Part shown: one piece after another, positions 28,051 through 41,790 of the stretch
How the letters are laid out: every line of letters begins with the position of its first letter
How positions within the stretch are numbered: the first letter of the stretch is position 1
NCBI GenBank assembly: GCA_013400975.1
Contig: WBMZ01003276.1
Coordinates: 105,153 to 169,152 of the forward strand
DNA length: 64,000 nucleotides
Direction: 5' to 3'
Source of the DNA: Atrichornis clamosus
Lineage: Eukaryota; Chordata; Aves; Passeriformes; Menuridae
Notes under the pieces: generated by a model
Database searches by the model: none
Seen by the model: the letters and a program-made list of their open reading frames with translations, nothing else
Told to the model about the DNA's origin: nothing
Program-made: the position numbers and the translations under genes

Positions 28051-31000
28051 GAAGATAAAGATTTGGGGGTAGACACACTTGAGCTTCTCTGTGTGCTGCT
28101 TGTAGTGATTCTGGTAATGTTTTCACATCCTCTCTAATACATCCTTCTGTTTCAAAACAAAAGACAGACTAAAGGCTGAGGCTGCTGGTTAGTAATGAAA
28201 AGGTAAAGACCAGCTGTTCTACCTAAATATGATGTTTTGCTCTGCAGTCATTCATAAGGTTGTATGAGATTGTTGAAAATGCATCAGGGTTTTAAGCCTC
28301 CTATTCCCCATTGCTGGTAAGATGTCATGCAGGGAAGAGCTGGGTAGACTCGAGCACCTTTGTGGTGTTTGTTGTTAGGTGCTTTCAGCTGGTTGGGAAT
28401 GACAGCGCTGCAGAAGGAGCAGCTGCAGGGGAGAGGCATGTGGAAATGCCAGCGGGGAGTCAAACGAACAGGCAATGTCTGTGAAAGTTGATATTGCAGG
28501 TATTGCAATGCGTGGCAATTAATACATATTTGTAAAGATTTTATGTGTCTCAAAAATGTTTGATGTTAATATTTTTCAGTTTAGAAATGTAATTTAAGAG
28601 GTAATTTGTGTTTAGTAAAAATTAATAGGGTGGCTATTTCTTCGTGTTAATGTTGGATGTTTAATATCTAATATTAAAATAGTGACATGCAAATGCCTTT
28701 CCATTTGGATTTTGAATGTAAGGCATGTGTTAACTCTCATCTCCTTTGCTGCGTTTATTCCCAGTATCATCTAGCCCTCACCATGCACAGATGTTCCTTA
28801 ACCCAGGGCCCATTCGTGTTTCACCAGGATCTTCAGAGATCAGCAGATTGAATTCATTTTCTCATTTTTCTCCCCCTGCCCCCGTCTTCTGCTCTTCCTC
28901 CTGATTCTGTGTGTCCCTGTTGGCTTTCCTGCTGTACTCCTTGATCAGTACTCCGTCCTGCAGCTCAGACATGAGCACAACAGTGCTGATTGTGCCATAC
29001 CCCAGGTGAAAGGGAAGAATTGCAAGGACCCTAGTATATATGGAGCATTTTGCCGCTTTTCCTCTCTTTGTGTAGCCACACTTTGAGAGAAAAAAGTTTG
29101 TTTGTAGGTGAAAAGGTAATCTCTCTCTCCTCCCAGGGTTTAGGGGAAGGAACAACTGGTTCATGGCCAATCTCAGCAGGTGCTCTTGTCCTACAGATAA
29201 AACCACATCATTTTACAGCCAGCAGTAAAGGACAACCTGAGCATCCTGAGCACATGTACCTACTTGCTGTCAGGGTGCAGCAAGGGAATGGGGTGCTTTG
29301 AGTGAAACAGCTTGGTTTCCCAGGCTCTTGCTCAAAGTCTGCAACTGGGAAGAAGCAGTTGCCCTCCATTATCCGTGCTCCTTTTTGGGGTAAGTGCACT
29401 GAATTGCTGGTGGGGTCTCTGTCACATTGGTCTCTCCTTCCCGATGTTTCTCTGCTAACATTATCCTGGCACTGCACTGTGCTTGACTGACCCCAGGGCC
29501 CCAGAATCTTTCAAACCCCCTGGGGCTACTGCCTAATGCACTGCATTTAAAAGAGGTTGCAGAGGTGAAGCAGGACTGTGACTATAAGAGACCATTGCTC
29601 TGTTTACTGGAAACTGTGATGTCCCCTTTGTTCCCCTGGTAGCTTGGTCCAGGAGGTGCTTTTATGTGGTATGGCCCGTGCTCTCCCAGGGGATCCACAT
29701 GGTGTTTCACTTGGGTGGTCACCTTGTTGCTGTGCTGAGACCCTCTTCACTACCTGCTGCACTCTTTTTCCTCACAATGGTTGTGAATATGTCCCCTTGA
29801 CTTTTGTGGTGCTTTTTGGAGTAGGACAGGCTGGGGTTTCATTCACACACATAGCTTCCCCATACATCTCAGGATGGATTGTTTGTTGAAGTATATATTC
29901 AGATGCATGGAGCTGGTGCTCTCTCTCTTTTATCACAATTAATTGCATTAGTAATGCCAAACTCTGAATCCAGGGGGATTAAAAAGGCATTAATACTGCA
30001 GGGGTTTCATTGTGTCCTCGGGTTTTAAGCAGAACTTCCCATTCATTGCAATAGGCACTTTTATGGGTGGCACCACACGGCCCATGGAAATTAATCTTGT
30101 ATTCTTTTAAGTTTCCTGGACTACAGGAGGAGGATGGAGTGTCACCGCTCCCGGTTGTTTGTGACACATGATTGTGTCCCTCACACAGGCATTGGCAGGT
30201 TGAGTGGTACAGAAGGCAGGGAAACCTAGCAGCATCTGCATAGCTCACTGCTTATCAGGAATATACACTGGCAGCCATACTGTAGGGCAGCAGCAGAAAA
30301 ACAAAGCAACAATCAAGGGAGCCCTTTGTGATGGATTAAAAGGGTTTAGAAATGTCTGAGCCATGCAGTTTTCAAGCACTGACACTGCCAATGACTTCTT
30401 GACTGAAAACTAGAAAATGTGCTTACTGAGTGCACAGCCTGAGTTTTGCTTGTTTTCCCAAAGCCTGCCTTTTGTTAAAGGCCTTTTATCTGAACAAAGT
30501 TTAGACACAGTCGCTTCATAAAGTGACCCTTTCCTTGAAATAAATCAGGATAATTATATTAGAGCACTGCAGCCTGTGAACTGAACCAAGGGTCTGTGTG
30601 TTTCTCTATTATTGGGGCATAATTTTCTTTTACAATCCACACTGTGTCTCTCTCAGCCTCTGTGTGGCTCTCCTTTGTGTGCCCTGCACAGATTCTGTGC
30701 ACATGGGGCCGTGATGGGGAAGGCAAGGAATCTGGAGAAGGGACAATCACCCAGGGGACCACCCTTCCCATAATTTTTCTCTTGATTACTCAAAAAATTC
30801 ATGCATTCAGCCAGTGTTGAAGACTAAAAACCATCCTCGGTCATCATCCTAAAATTTTATTCAGCCTGAGTTTACATTACTGATATATCTTTAGTGTTTT
30901 AGGAGGGGAAGATAATCTAAGCAGGATGACTCACCGCTGGTGCCATACAGCTCTCCTCTCTCCTTCCCTGAGGGGGATGTCAATCAAGATGCTTTTCCCA

Positions 31001-34000
31001 CTGTCTCTCATAAATGCAGGCTGCACAGCAGGGGAAAGTGGGGCTGAGGGTGTGTGTTTAGGTCTTGGACCTCAATGGAAAAGCTCTCGGTGGCTGTCAC
31101 TTGTTGGAATGCAGCCAGCAATGGCATCCCTGCAAACAGAGAGGTCCCTGAGCCCCAAGTCACCAAAGACCCTTCACAGGACTCAGGACCACATTCAGAA
31201 GCCCTCTACAGTGTCTCTAGGCATTCAGATTTTGGTGTTCAGTTTCAAGAGAATTATGTGTGACACAGAGTATCTGCTGCCTGGGGTTTCCTGTAAAATC
31301 AAGGTCCAGAAATGGCTGTGGCAATGGTGATGAATGGTCTGAATATGGTCTGTGCCCTTAAACTTGACTCAGCATTTAGTCAGGAGTGAGAGGAATGAAT
31401 AGAGAAGCAGGCAGTTTGTGCTTGCAGTGACCCGTGCTGCTGAGCTGGTCAGCTGCTGTGCTACAGACATATTTTTGGCTTTTCCAGGGAAGCTCTTTTG
31501 TTATCACATCAAACTCTTCACTCAGCTGGCAGAAGGCATTCGAGCAGCTGTGAGTCTGGAAGAATCCAGCAAACAAGAGATGCCTGCAAAGTTTGTTGTT
31601 TTTCTCTATTTTCTTCCCATTCCTGAAAAATTTGTACGTAGTTAAGCTTTTTGTGTGTGTGTGCGTGTTTTGTTTTTTTAAAGCATGTGTTTGATATGTG
31701 TTTCTAAAATAAGTTAATTAGATAGCATTAATAAAAATATTATAAACTGACAAAATCATTAATCCTCCCACCAGATATTACAATCCACACAGCATAAATT
31801 CTTCAAAGAGAGAGCCATTTCATTGGGCCAGGGGACAAAAAAAAAAGGAAAACAATATCTGGTGCTCCAGGTGACATACTCAAAAGCAAATATAGGCAAA
31901 GCAAATTTTCTGCTTTTAGTGCAACCCATGCAAAATGGAGATTGCATTCTGAATAAGCTGGTTAGGCAGGTCGTATTCTAGTTGGTTAGGCAAGCAAAGT
32001 GCAGCCCATATAAACAGATTGCCTAAACAATTTTCAATTTTAATTTCTATCAGAATTCTGTGGTCTTTTTGGATAATGTGAACAAAATAATGGTCCATTT
32101 TCTTGGGAGTTTAAAGGACCAAGTGTGAAGAAATCATAACTTCAATTACATCTGAGATGGGCTGAGATGGACAGAGCTGGCTTTTTAAACTTAGTATCTT
32201 GGGAGTAATACCTAGAGAAAGGAATGGGTCTGCCACTGGAAATTAGTGGAGGGACGATGAGTTAATATTAATCCCTATATATTTTCTACCAGGGTTTGAC
32301 CCAGAACAGTTTCAAATTAAAAGAATCCTTCAGTTACGCTTGTGTAAATGTTCTGTATCATCACCTAATCAATGGGGATTGGTCTGTAGTGATGCTTGTG
32401 CACCTCAAATCAGATGCCAACCACCTTGCAGACTTTAAGGCCATATACGAATAAGTCAGACCTATGCAAACCTTTATCCTCTCTTTCCAAAATCCTTAAG
32501 CCTTCTGAATTCTCTGGAGTTTGAAATGCATGCAGGGAAAACAAGTGTCTTTGTCCCTGCTTTAAATGAATTGGTTCTTCCAAGGACAAGCAATAAAAAC
32601 GTTCAAGGCATGAATTAATGATTCTCAATGCCTTGTGTCCCAGTCCCACAGAATGGCAAGGGGACTTTGGTGTCCAAGCAGAGGCATGTGCAATGAGGCC
32701 TCTAGCCTGTAGGCTTGCCCCAGAAACCTTTGTCCACTATATGGATGCAGATTCCTAGACACATGGTTGCCTTGGTGTGCATTGCCCAAAATTATCTGAC
32801 ATGAGGATAGACATAGCACAATAAAAAGAGATAGGAATGTTACACTGTGTGTGCTGAAACAAATGTTTCTTGCCGTGTTTTGGATTGAAAGGATCGTCTA
32901 TTGGCAACTTCACATTATAATTCCAGCATCCATGTTTATGGGTTTAGAACAAGGTTGTTTCCCTGTGTCTGGAAAAGGAGTGTTATTTCACAAACCTTTC
33001 CCTAGCTCACATTCGTTCGCTTAACTCTAAAACACAAAGGTGCAACAGGTCAAACACTGATTACTGGACTTACAAGCTTTTCTAGATTCCAGATGTGAAT
33101 AAAAGGATTTTTCTGCTTCATCTTATAATTAATAGGCAATGAACTAGAGTGTATCCTGCACATGGAGATATTATCTGTGAAGATGGCAGGTTTCAGACTA
33201 ACTCTGAAGCTTGTGAGTCAAAGACTTCAGCAGGGCAAAGCTGCTGGAGGCCTTAGAAGCCACAACATTTTAGTACCTGAGTGACACGGCTTGTGCTCCC
33301 TTACACAGCCATGGCATCAGGGAGGAGGTGGTCTGTGCTGGAGGGGCAGGGGGGCAGAGGACCAGATGTCAGGGCTGCAAGCCAGGCTGTGGAGCCTCTG
33401 CTACTGCTGCCTCAAGGTTTCCTTTCCACTGGAATCAGGCATTACCATCAGGAAACTATGTCTTGTTCCCAGACTAGGGTACTGGGAAATGCTCCTGGAT
33501 CACAGAGTGCTATGGGATTCTGCTTGCTCATGGCAGTGAGATACAGAATTTAATGACACAGGTGATTACCCCAATGGCCTTCTGCTCCTGTGTCCCTGCA
33601 TGTTCCTCAGCTGCTTTGATATTTTGCCAAAGGTCCAAGGGATTCCTGTTGCTTTGTCTGTATTGGGGGTTACCCAGGTTTCTTGCAGTCAAGTCTTTCT
33701 CTCAGCTGAGTAAATCTAAGTGAAAAAGTGTTTTTCAAGACTTAAAAAGTAGACCTTTGTGGCAAAAGGTAGAGTGAATTGCGTCACCCACACAATAATG
33801 CAAGTGTGGCTCTCATTAATGTTCCTGTTGTCCCACTTAGTTAACAAAATCTGTGATATTTTTAGTTTTAAAAATGGTACTCCCTCACTTGTTGGGGGAA
33901 AAAAATATCGATATGGAAAAAGGATTATGATTCCACACCTAAATAAAGGAGAGGTGCATTCATGAATATGTATTTATGGAAACATATTGTCTTCTTATCC

Positions 34001-35193
34001 TGATGCATGTGAACTTGCAGCAGCTACATGGGAGCTATGTACTTATCTTTGCTCAGAGGTTGTTTTGAAACCAAATGAGGCTTAGAATTTTTTGGTTCAC
34101 AGACAGCAATCAGCAACAAGTCCAGGTGTGTAATGTGAGATTCAAGCAAGCCAAAGCCCTCCATGTAGGTTCCCTGGCTTTACCATCAAGTACCTGTCCC
34201 TGATACCACTGAACCCAGCATCTTCTAGGTACCCAGAGTATTATCACGTGTGTGCTTACATGAATGAGCAAGACATTGCACATTCAAGTAAAGGCTTTAT
34301 ATATGCCTATCCCTTAATGTGTTTTTGAATAATGAGGGGGAAAATATCTCTTGGGCAGAGGATGAGCTTCAAGCCATCCTCAGCTTCGTTAATACTTCCA
34401 AAGCTAGAAATGTTATCCTATTCTATGCCCTTCTAGGCTTAGGTCATGGTGAAAAATGAGCCTGCAAACATTGAGTTTAGATGTTCAAACATGACAAGCA
34501 TCTGATAGTTTGTTTTCAATGGTTAGATAATGGCAATATTTCCAACCACTGTTCAGGTCCTCACCCCAGCCCCAAACTCTTAAGACCCTTGCCCTTGTCC
34601 AAAGACACCGGGGAATATCAGCCCAAAAGCTGAATGTAGGAGCAATGTAGGAGCAGCTGAAAATACATTGCTTATTGTAGTAAGTGCACTTACAAGAACC
34701 TGTGAAGAAAAACCACAATATATGTTGCTTCTTTAAGTGAGTAGAAGCAATGTCTGTAATTGCTGCCAACTTTGGGGCAATTTTCCTAGGAATCAGTTGT
34801 TGAGGAAAAATTCTGAGAAGGTCTTCCCAGTGTACTTACTCCTGTTCATTTCCACAGTTTCAAAAATCTTAACATACCTGTTTGGATACCATTAGGTAGG
34901 GCACTTAAGGAAGTATCTCTTCTTATTGGCTGTGGGATTCCCAAAAATGTGTATAGATGCGAGGATGTACAACATTTCCAAGTGGTGGGGATGTATTTAA
35001 GATGCTGACAACATCTGTGTGCGTGTCTCTTTTTTAATAGACCCACAAAATGCAATTCCTTTGACAATATAATCCACAGGGCCCTCTAAACAAGGTTCCC
35101 AACTGCTCTTCATACTGTCACTGAATAGTATGTGCTTTTATATAATGCAGCTTCTGCATTTTTTGTTATATGATCCAGAAAAAAAATTTGCAT
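28051..35193. other. Intergenic, nothing recognised
   Basis: Unique sequence with short open frames only. Two imperfect direct copies of AGCTGGTTAGGCAG lie at 31956-31969 and 31980-31993. An octamer lies at 28687-28694. Confidence 0.6.
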
Positions 35194-35238
35194 GACCTTA
35201 AACATCTTTTACAACCTAAATGATTCTATGATTCTATG
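35194..35238 (+). mobile_element. Degraded CR1 3' terminus
   Basis: About 45 bp match the CR1 tail: a worn form of the CCTTAAA...CATC...CAACC segment followed by ATGATTCTATGATTCTATG. Only the extreme 3' end survives, so the copy is old and heavily truncated. Confidence 0.75.
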
Positions 35239-37923
35239 TATATATACTGTAAGCTCCTTTTCCTGTCCCATATCTGAGTATGAACCCTGAAGCATTTGAG
35301 TAACCCCTAAACAACCTAAGGGGAAAGAACAATGGGAGCTGAGGAATTCAGCTCCTGTATGATGGGTGAAGTTGCTTTGCAGAGACTTCTTTCTATTTCT
35401 GTCTTCTCTTTCATCACCCATCCACACAAATACAGAAAGGACAGAGATACATGCACATACCCAGCCACTCTGTTGACATAGAGATCACTTTAACGAACAT
35501 TTCCCACAACATATACCTTGGCAGAGCAGTTCTGCTTCCACTGACATCTATTATAATGTTCTTATCAATTTAAAAGTACAGAATGGCATGGGAGCACCTG
35601 CAGTAACTCACTAGAATGAAATAGAAAATTTTTACATTTCCAAATTCCTTCAGGTGCTATTGGATGTAAAATTTGGCAAGGGAATCGAATGGAAGCCCAT
35701 GTCTATTTTTCTTCCCTGACATGCACTCAGTGGCCTCAGCTTAAGCGAGAGCTGCTTAAAGGTATTGATTCACGGAGCAAGTCACCCCTTGGCCATCAGA
35801 AGATGTATGCGCTGCTCAAGTCCTACAGAAGACTCAGTGAGTGCTGTGTTTTTTGCTGGATATCACCACATGAGTGAATGCTACTTTTTCAGACAAAGGA
35901 AGCAAACCAGCTCCTTTTGAAGAGCAGAACCGAACTGAGCTGCTGCAGGATCACTCCTGCTGCAGGATTGCTATCACAACCCCACCTAAATGCAGTGGTC
36001 CCCTTCTAGCACACTCATATTAACCCTCACACGGGCACGCAGCTGCAGTCACTGACTGCAAAGGCACATGTGCTGCTTTCCTTTACTTCACACAGGAGTT
36101 CAGGATAATCTAAGCAGGGATGACATATATGATGCACTAATTTATTATTTCACCACGTCAGCTGCAGAAGTCAGGACGGACATCTGAAGTGTGGCGGTGC
36201 TCAGGGCAAGTTCTCCAATCTGAATTTGCAATCAGTGCAGAGAGTCCTGCTCAGTAATCTGCTTGTAAAGGCTGCCTCTCCACCTCCCCATCCCCAATCC
36301 AAGAGCCTATTAAATTAATGAGACAGAAGTCAGCGCAACAGCAGTCAACATGTTATGTGTGTACAGCACTGGTGCTGTTACAATGTGCCTGTTTTTCCTC
36401 TTGGGATGTTTAATTTCCGCTTCTCAAATGAGCTGCAAAGCTGTGAAGCCTGGCAGTGTTCTTTCTAGACACTCTGTGATGCAGATAATGAGGGTACTGA
36501 TAGGTGCCTAGGAGACTGTGATGGCTCTAAGCACAGCTATGGTCTGATAATGCTTTATGCCAGTAGTGTCACAGCGGAACCACTATCATCCCTAAAGGAA
36601 TGGTTCATCTTTATGTGTAATACAGCAGCTGTCACCTAAATGGCTAATGGGGAAGCAAAGTAGAACCTTAGTGCTAGTAATCTTTGTCACTTAATAATTT
36701 TAAAGGTATCAGACTTCAGTAGCTCCTCCAAGTTCCAATAAAAAGTGTGCTTGCAATTCTTTTTTTAAAATTTTGTTTGCCATGGATTAAATGTAAATTG
36801 AGAAATCCGTGATGCAGCTCCATGCAGATCTAATTTAGTATAATTTGAATAGCCAAGTAATTAAAATGTATTATAGGTATATGATGCTGGGGTGGTGGAG
36901 TGTCTGCATTTAAGAGGAAGATTTATTGGGCTCACTGCATCCACAGTGAACCTTCTACAGCCACATTAGCCAACATCTGTTGGAAAATGTCAAGACACGG
37001 GGCATAAGACATATCCTTGTGGACTGTATGGCTGCATGTATTTCAACTGTAGGCAGAGAATATAGAGCAACATTTGCAAAAAAAAGCTGCCTAGGAAGAA
37101 GATGCCGTACTCTACATTAGTGAGTGGCACAGAGTCTACACATGTGCATGCAAAATATCTGCGTCTTTACGTACATGCATGTAAAGTGCAGTAGGTTATT
37201 TGGTACATTTTGTGTTGTGGGTGCCTGCAGGGAGAGAGGGGAAACATGTGAATACAGAGAGATGCTTCTGTAGATTTTTTCCCAATTAATGATGGTTTCC
37301 CACAGTGCTGTAACTGCAGTTGCTTTCAATTTATGAAGGCAGGTAATGACAATAATTAATAGGGCAGTTGACACACATGATGTGAGTATTGACATTGCGT
37401 TATTAGTGTTTCCTAGAAGATTATTTTGTTTGTTTTTGCTTAAATGCTCAAGATTAGAGCTGGTGATTTAGCAGGCGAGGGCACTGCCTTCTTGAGAGGA
37501 GCCGAGCTCATTTCAATCACACCTGCAGACAGGCTGATAATCTTTGGGGAGTTAACACACTTAGGCTGGTGAAGGTTAAGAGAAGAGAGGTGTTGGGATG
37601 TGTATGTCCAGTAATTGTCCAGGGGATGAGTTACAGATCCAGACAGCCCACAATTCAATCTGCACCCAGTGCTACAAACGCTGAGAGGATAAATCAAAGA
37701 GTATTTCTCTGGGTCTGAGGACGGAAAGAGGGGCTGAATAACCATTTACTCAGTGCCAGGGAAATAGAAGGATTGCTACAGAAATGTCAGAAAAAGCAAG
37801 TGATAGGAGAGGCATCATTACAACACAGATTGCTATGACCTACCCTGAATATTTAAGGGGATGCACTGAGTGGAAAACACCAGCAGCACAGGGCACTATG
37901 GCAGGCAGTGAGCTGAGTTTCCT
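35239..37923. other. Intergenic, with a conserved-element-like block
   Basis: No gene is recognised. The block 36120-36480 has a mixed, non-repetitive composition with homeodomain-type (ATTAAATTAATGA) and other motif-like words, as is typical of conserved noncoding elements. Conservation cannot be tested here. Confidence 0.5.
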
Positions 37924-37976
37924 GCCGGCCAGGCTGCTCGCCTGCATGTGCTGTTATCCTTTTGTGTGAGGTGGGG

Positions 37977-38022
37977 GACCCGCGGGTCAGGTTCAGGCAG
38001 CCGGGAGCCTGCTCACGTGAGC
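37977..38022. promoter_or_regulatory. Two 12-bp palindromes in a CpG-dense islet
   Basis: GACCCGCGGGTC (37977-37988) and GCTCACGTGAGC (38011-38022) are each perfect 12-bp palindromes. The second contains TCACGTGA, an M-box/E-box type site bound by MITF/TFE and USF family bHLH-zip factors. They sit in a segment with about nine CpGs between 37924 and 38080. A regulatory role is inferred, not shown. Confidence 0.35.
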
Positions 38023-38080
38023 CAGCACTGCTGGAAACAGGGTGCCCAGCCCTCTCACACGGCTGCCGCCTCACCGCTGG

Positions 38081-41000
38081 CCTGGCACCAGTAGATCCCA
38101 GTCATGTAGATATGGCAGAGGAATGAAAGCCTGCAAGGCAGGGGTTTTCCTTCTTGCTCACATTTCTGCTGCGTATCCATACAAGGAACTGGGCCTGTGG
38201 CTGGTGTCTTAGACATGACCTGGGATATGCAGACAGTCAGAGCAGTGGTGATGGAGAAAGTAGCAAGTGAAAAATTACTGGTAACCATCAAGACAAGGCG
38301 TGCAGTGAACAATTTCAGAGGGGACAGGGCAAACAGGCAGGTCAGTGGTGCACAAATCCCACTCCCAACAAATACAAATTTTTTCTTTAAAAGAAATATT
38401 TTAACTACTTGTGTGCATTGATGGATTTTAAATTAGCTTCAATAAGTGAGGAAAGAGATCTGACTGCTGGTTTGAGGAGAGTCTGATGAACAGTGGAGCA
38501 GTGAAAATCTGTGCTCAAGGTGTAAAGTACAGAGGGCAGGCAGAAACAATAATTCAGGCCTTACAATATAACTGTGGTTTTAGACTCCCATTGATGCTGC
38601 CATCCTTCCTCCAGACTGGGAAATGGGCAAAAGTATATAATTAAAATAATTAATTCAAATATTTGATTATAAATTTAAAAGTGTGCCTAGAGTTTCCAGA
38701 GGAAGATGAGAGCCATGGTTATGATGGTTACCTCACAGAGAAAATGAGCACAAGAGGGCATGGTGACAGAACAATGAAGAAGCAGAAAAGGGGGCTGTTA
38801 TTAACACTTCTCCATAAATGATAAACATGAGTATGTGTAGTTTTGCAAACAGACACTATGACTACAAATGATAGAGATGGGCATTTTATTTCCCACTGCA
38901 TAACAGGTTCTTCAAATTTCCTTCTCCAGGACCACTCTGAAGGAAGGATATACAAGACCTGACCAAGGTCTTATCCCATAAGGTGAAATTGAGAACATCC
39001 ACTGGGTTTCTGCCTGAGATGGAAGGACATCTACACTTGTTCTTCAAGTGACACTTCTTCATTAGTGCTCAAAAAGACATTTAAGCAGGAGATCTTGCAG
39101 CGAGCCACTACACTGCTTCACACAGCTTCCAGTAAAACTGCAGGTGCTGTTGAAAGAGAAACAGGCCTAGAGATGCCAGAGGTCTTATTCAGTAAAATAC
39201 TTGCTTTCTTTCACTTTTGTCACAGCCATGAGGAGTCACCAAGCTTCCAAACCTCCCAGTCAATGAGCTTCAAAGCCCTCCTTCGCTACTCAGCTCAGGA
39301 GATGTGCCTTGTGATATGTCCTTGACATTGGTGTTGGGATGCTTCCTCACACCTCTCTTGACAGAGATAGACAAAGAAACTTAGAGGATAACAGCGTGCC
39401 TGGGAGAGGTGACCTCTAGACAAGGCTTGCTAAAATAGGAGGGACATTTTGACACCAGTATCAGTAACAGGTCACATCCTGCTCAGACAAAAAAAATCTC
39501 CCTCGTAGTTTCTAAATCTAACTGAAGACCACCTTATGGCACCCTATCAGCTCGAGCACCTGATCCACATGTTGCAAAGGGCTGCTGGCCACATGCCACC
39601 TCTCCATGAGCTGGGGCTTGGGATTTTTGTGCCATATCCCTTCTCCCAGGCCTGCTATTCCTTTCCTTTATTCCTTCTTTCTGAAAGAGAGAGTGTGCAG
39701 CCTCTGGGGAGTCATCAGCTCTGTTTCCACCACTTGGTAGATAGGAGGACACTTAAATAGAATACCACAGTGCATGCTTGTATTTCCTATTAAGTTTGAG
39801 GTCTGAATTCATATTTCCAAAACCACAGGGTAACTATGTGCCTGGGGCGCATCTTCAGAAATGTGAATCATTGCAGTCCTCTCTCCTGGATGTTTTTGTC
39901 TTCATGTAGCAGGCAGCAGAGCAGGCAGAACGAGGGACCTGGACTTCTCTCACCCCGGCAAACACATCTGGATTTCAGTCCAGTCCATCCCAGCTTCTCT
40001 GTTTCAGCATTTTGAAGGAGAGATGATAATACTTTCCGTCCTTCTAAAATACGTGTATAAAAAGAGATTTGAAAGGAAAGAGACTGTTTTTTATTAGATT
40101 GACCAATTTAACTGGAAAAAGTTTCAGGCACAGAACCTTTCTTCAGACATGACATGGAAAGCCATTTGCAGCCTTTGATTAAAAACTGAGAAGAAGATTT
40201 TGCGCCCAACACTTGCCCACTTTTTCCAGCTGCATCTGCTTCTCTAATAAGAGATACTGCCCCTGCCAAAGAATCTTTCCTCACTTATACCCTTCATCTG
40301 TTGTAGCTACACCAGCACTTCTGCAGCTGGAATTGGTGGAGCTCTGTCAGAGTTAAGCGCTATTGATGAGACAGTGGAGAAATGCACATGCAAAGCTCAC
40401 AATTAAGAACAGGGGAAAAACTAATTCTAAGGAATGCATTTTTCCTTCCCCCTGTTTTTCCACGTGTAAATCTTGACTATTCACTGGAATATCATTAATC
40501 ATGCTGAATTGTTGTGTTATGCCTACATATGTAAAGCATAAACTGACGAGTTCTCCTTCAATTTAGCATTAATTAATGTCCACTTAGTATAAAATGTGAC
40601 ATCATATTTTAGGTCAGCTCTTCATTGTTATTGTAAACTGTAAACACAGTGTGCAGAAAGAGCCTGGAGGATATCATTTTCCTGCAGTATCTCTTTGACA
40701 GGTTTACATGAAATATAAAGGTAATATATTACTGGTCATCAGATTTTTTTTCCACTGTCTGTACTGTGCAGTGCTGGATATTGTGTGTACGGTGCAGTCC
40801 ACACAGCTCTGTGATACTTGTAGGGCACCAATTTCAACATCAGCTTAAACTTTGTGAGAAATTGCTACCTGCAATTCAATAAAGTATATTTTAAATGCTT
40901 CCATTGCACCAAATATCAGCTGATGCACCTCTTATTAGTATAAATGGCATAGATTAGTGTCAGGCATTTTCAACAGTGAAGAAATTACAGAAGCCTGCAT

Positions 41001-41790
41001 GGCTCATTAGGCTCTTGTTGCATGTTAAAAAGGGCCAGACCTTATTAATAGGAGAAAAAGGGGGGAAAAAGAGAGTATAATGGAAAAAGTATAAAATAGC
41101 TTTTTTCAAAAAGAAACCTTTCTGGTTTGGAGAAAAATAAAACCATCAATTAACCTCTTCCAGTCTCTGAACACTTTCTAAAGTCAACTCAGCTTTGTTT
41201 CTACAGGATATGTAGATTACAGACAAAGACTTCAAGCAGAGAAAAACTGCTTGCAATCACACTGCATCACCAAGAAGAATTTTTGATGAATAAATGTTTT
41301 ATTCTGTTTATATGGGTCACTGTTTACATCCTGCTTCAGGAAAGCATCACTGTTTAAGTTAGGAGATACACCCACATTTGAGTTGAAGCTCCTGCTTATA
41401 TCCTGCTGAAGTGAATCTAATTTGAGCATTTGTTCCCAGTTTAGCACTTGGTGTAAGCACATGTTGAGGTGAAGACAGGATTTAAAATGTTTTTGAGAGC
41501 TTACTGTAATTGGGGTCTCAGTCACACAGGTCCTGAACCAGCAGAGACTGACACATCAGCTCTTTGCACACAGACAGTCTTATCAGCTTCTTGTGGGCTG
41601 CATGCGAGGAAAGTACAGGTGTGCACAGAAACACATCTCTGTGAGATGGAGGCTGTGGTGCTCGCTGCTATCCTGTGGCTGTGGGCAAGGGCAGCTCTTG
41701 CTCACATTTATACTCTCTTTGCCTGTGATTTGCTTGGCTGATTAAGATAGTATTGCTGCTGGTGTTGTTGCTTAGAAAGGGGTGAAGGGA
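38081..41790. other. Intergenic, with a conserved-element-like block
   Basis: No gene is recognised. A CTCF-like match, GCACAAGAGGGCA, lies at 38748-38760 (about 11 of 13 consensus positions by eye). The block 40440-40720 is AT-rich with repeated ATTAAT/TTAATG cores and no repeat family. Confidence 0.5.
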
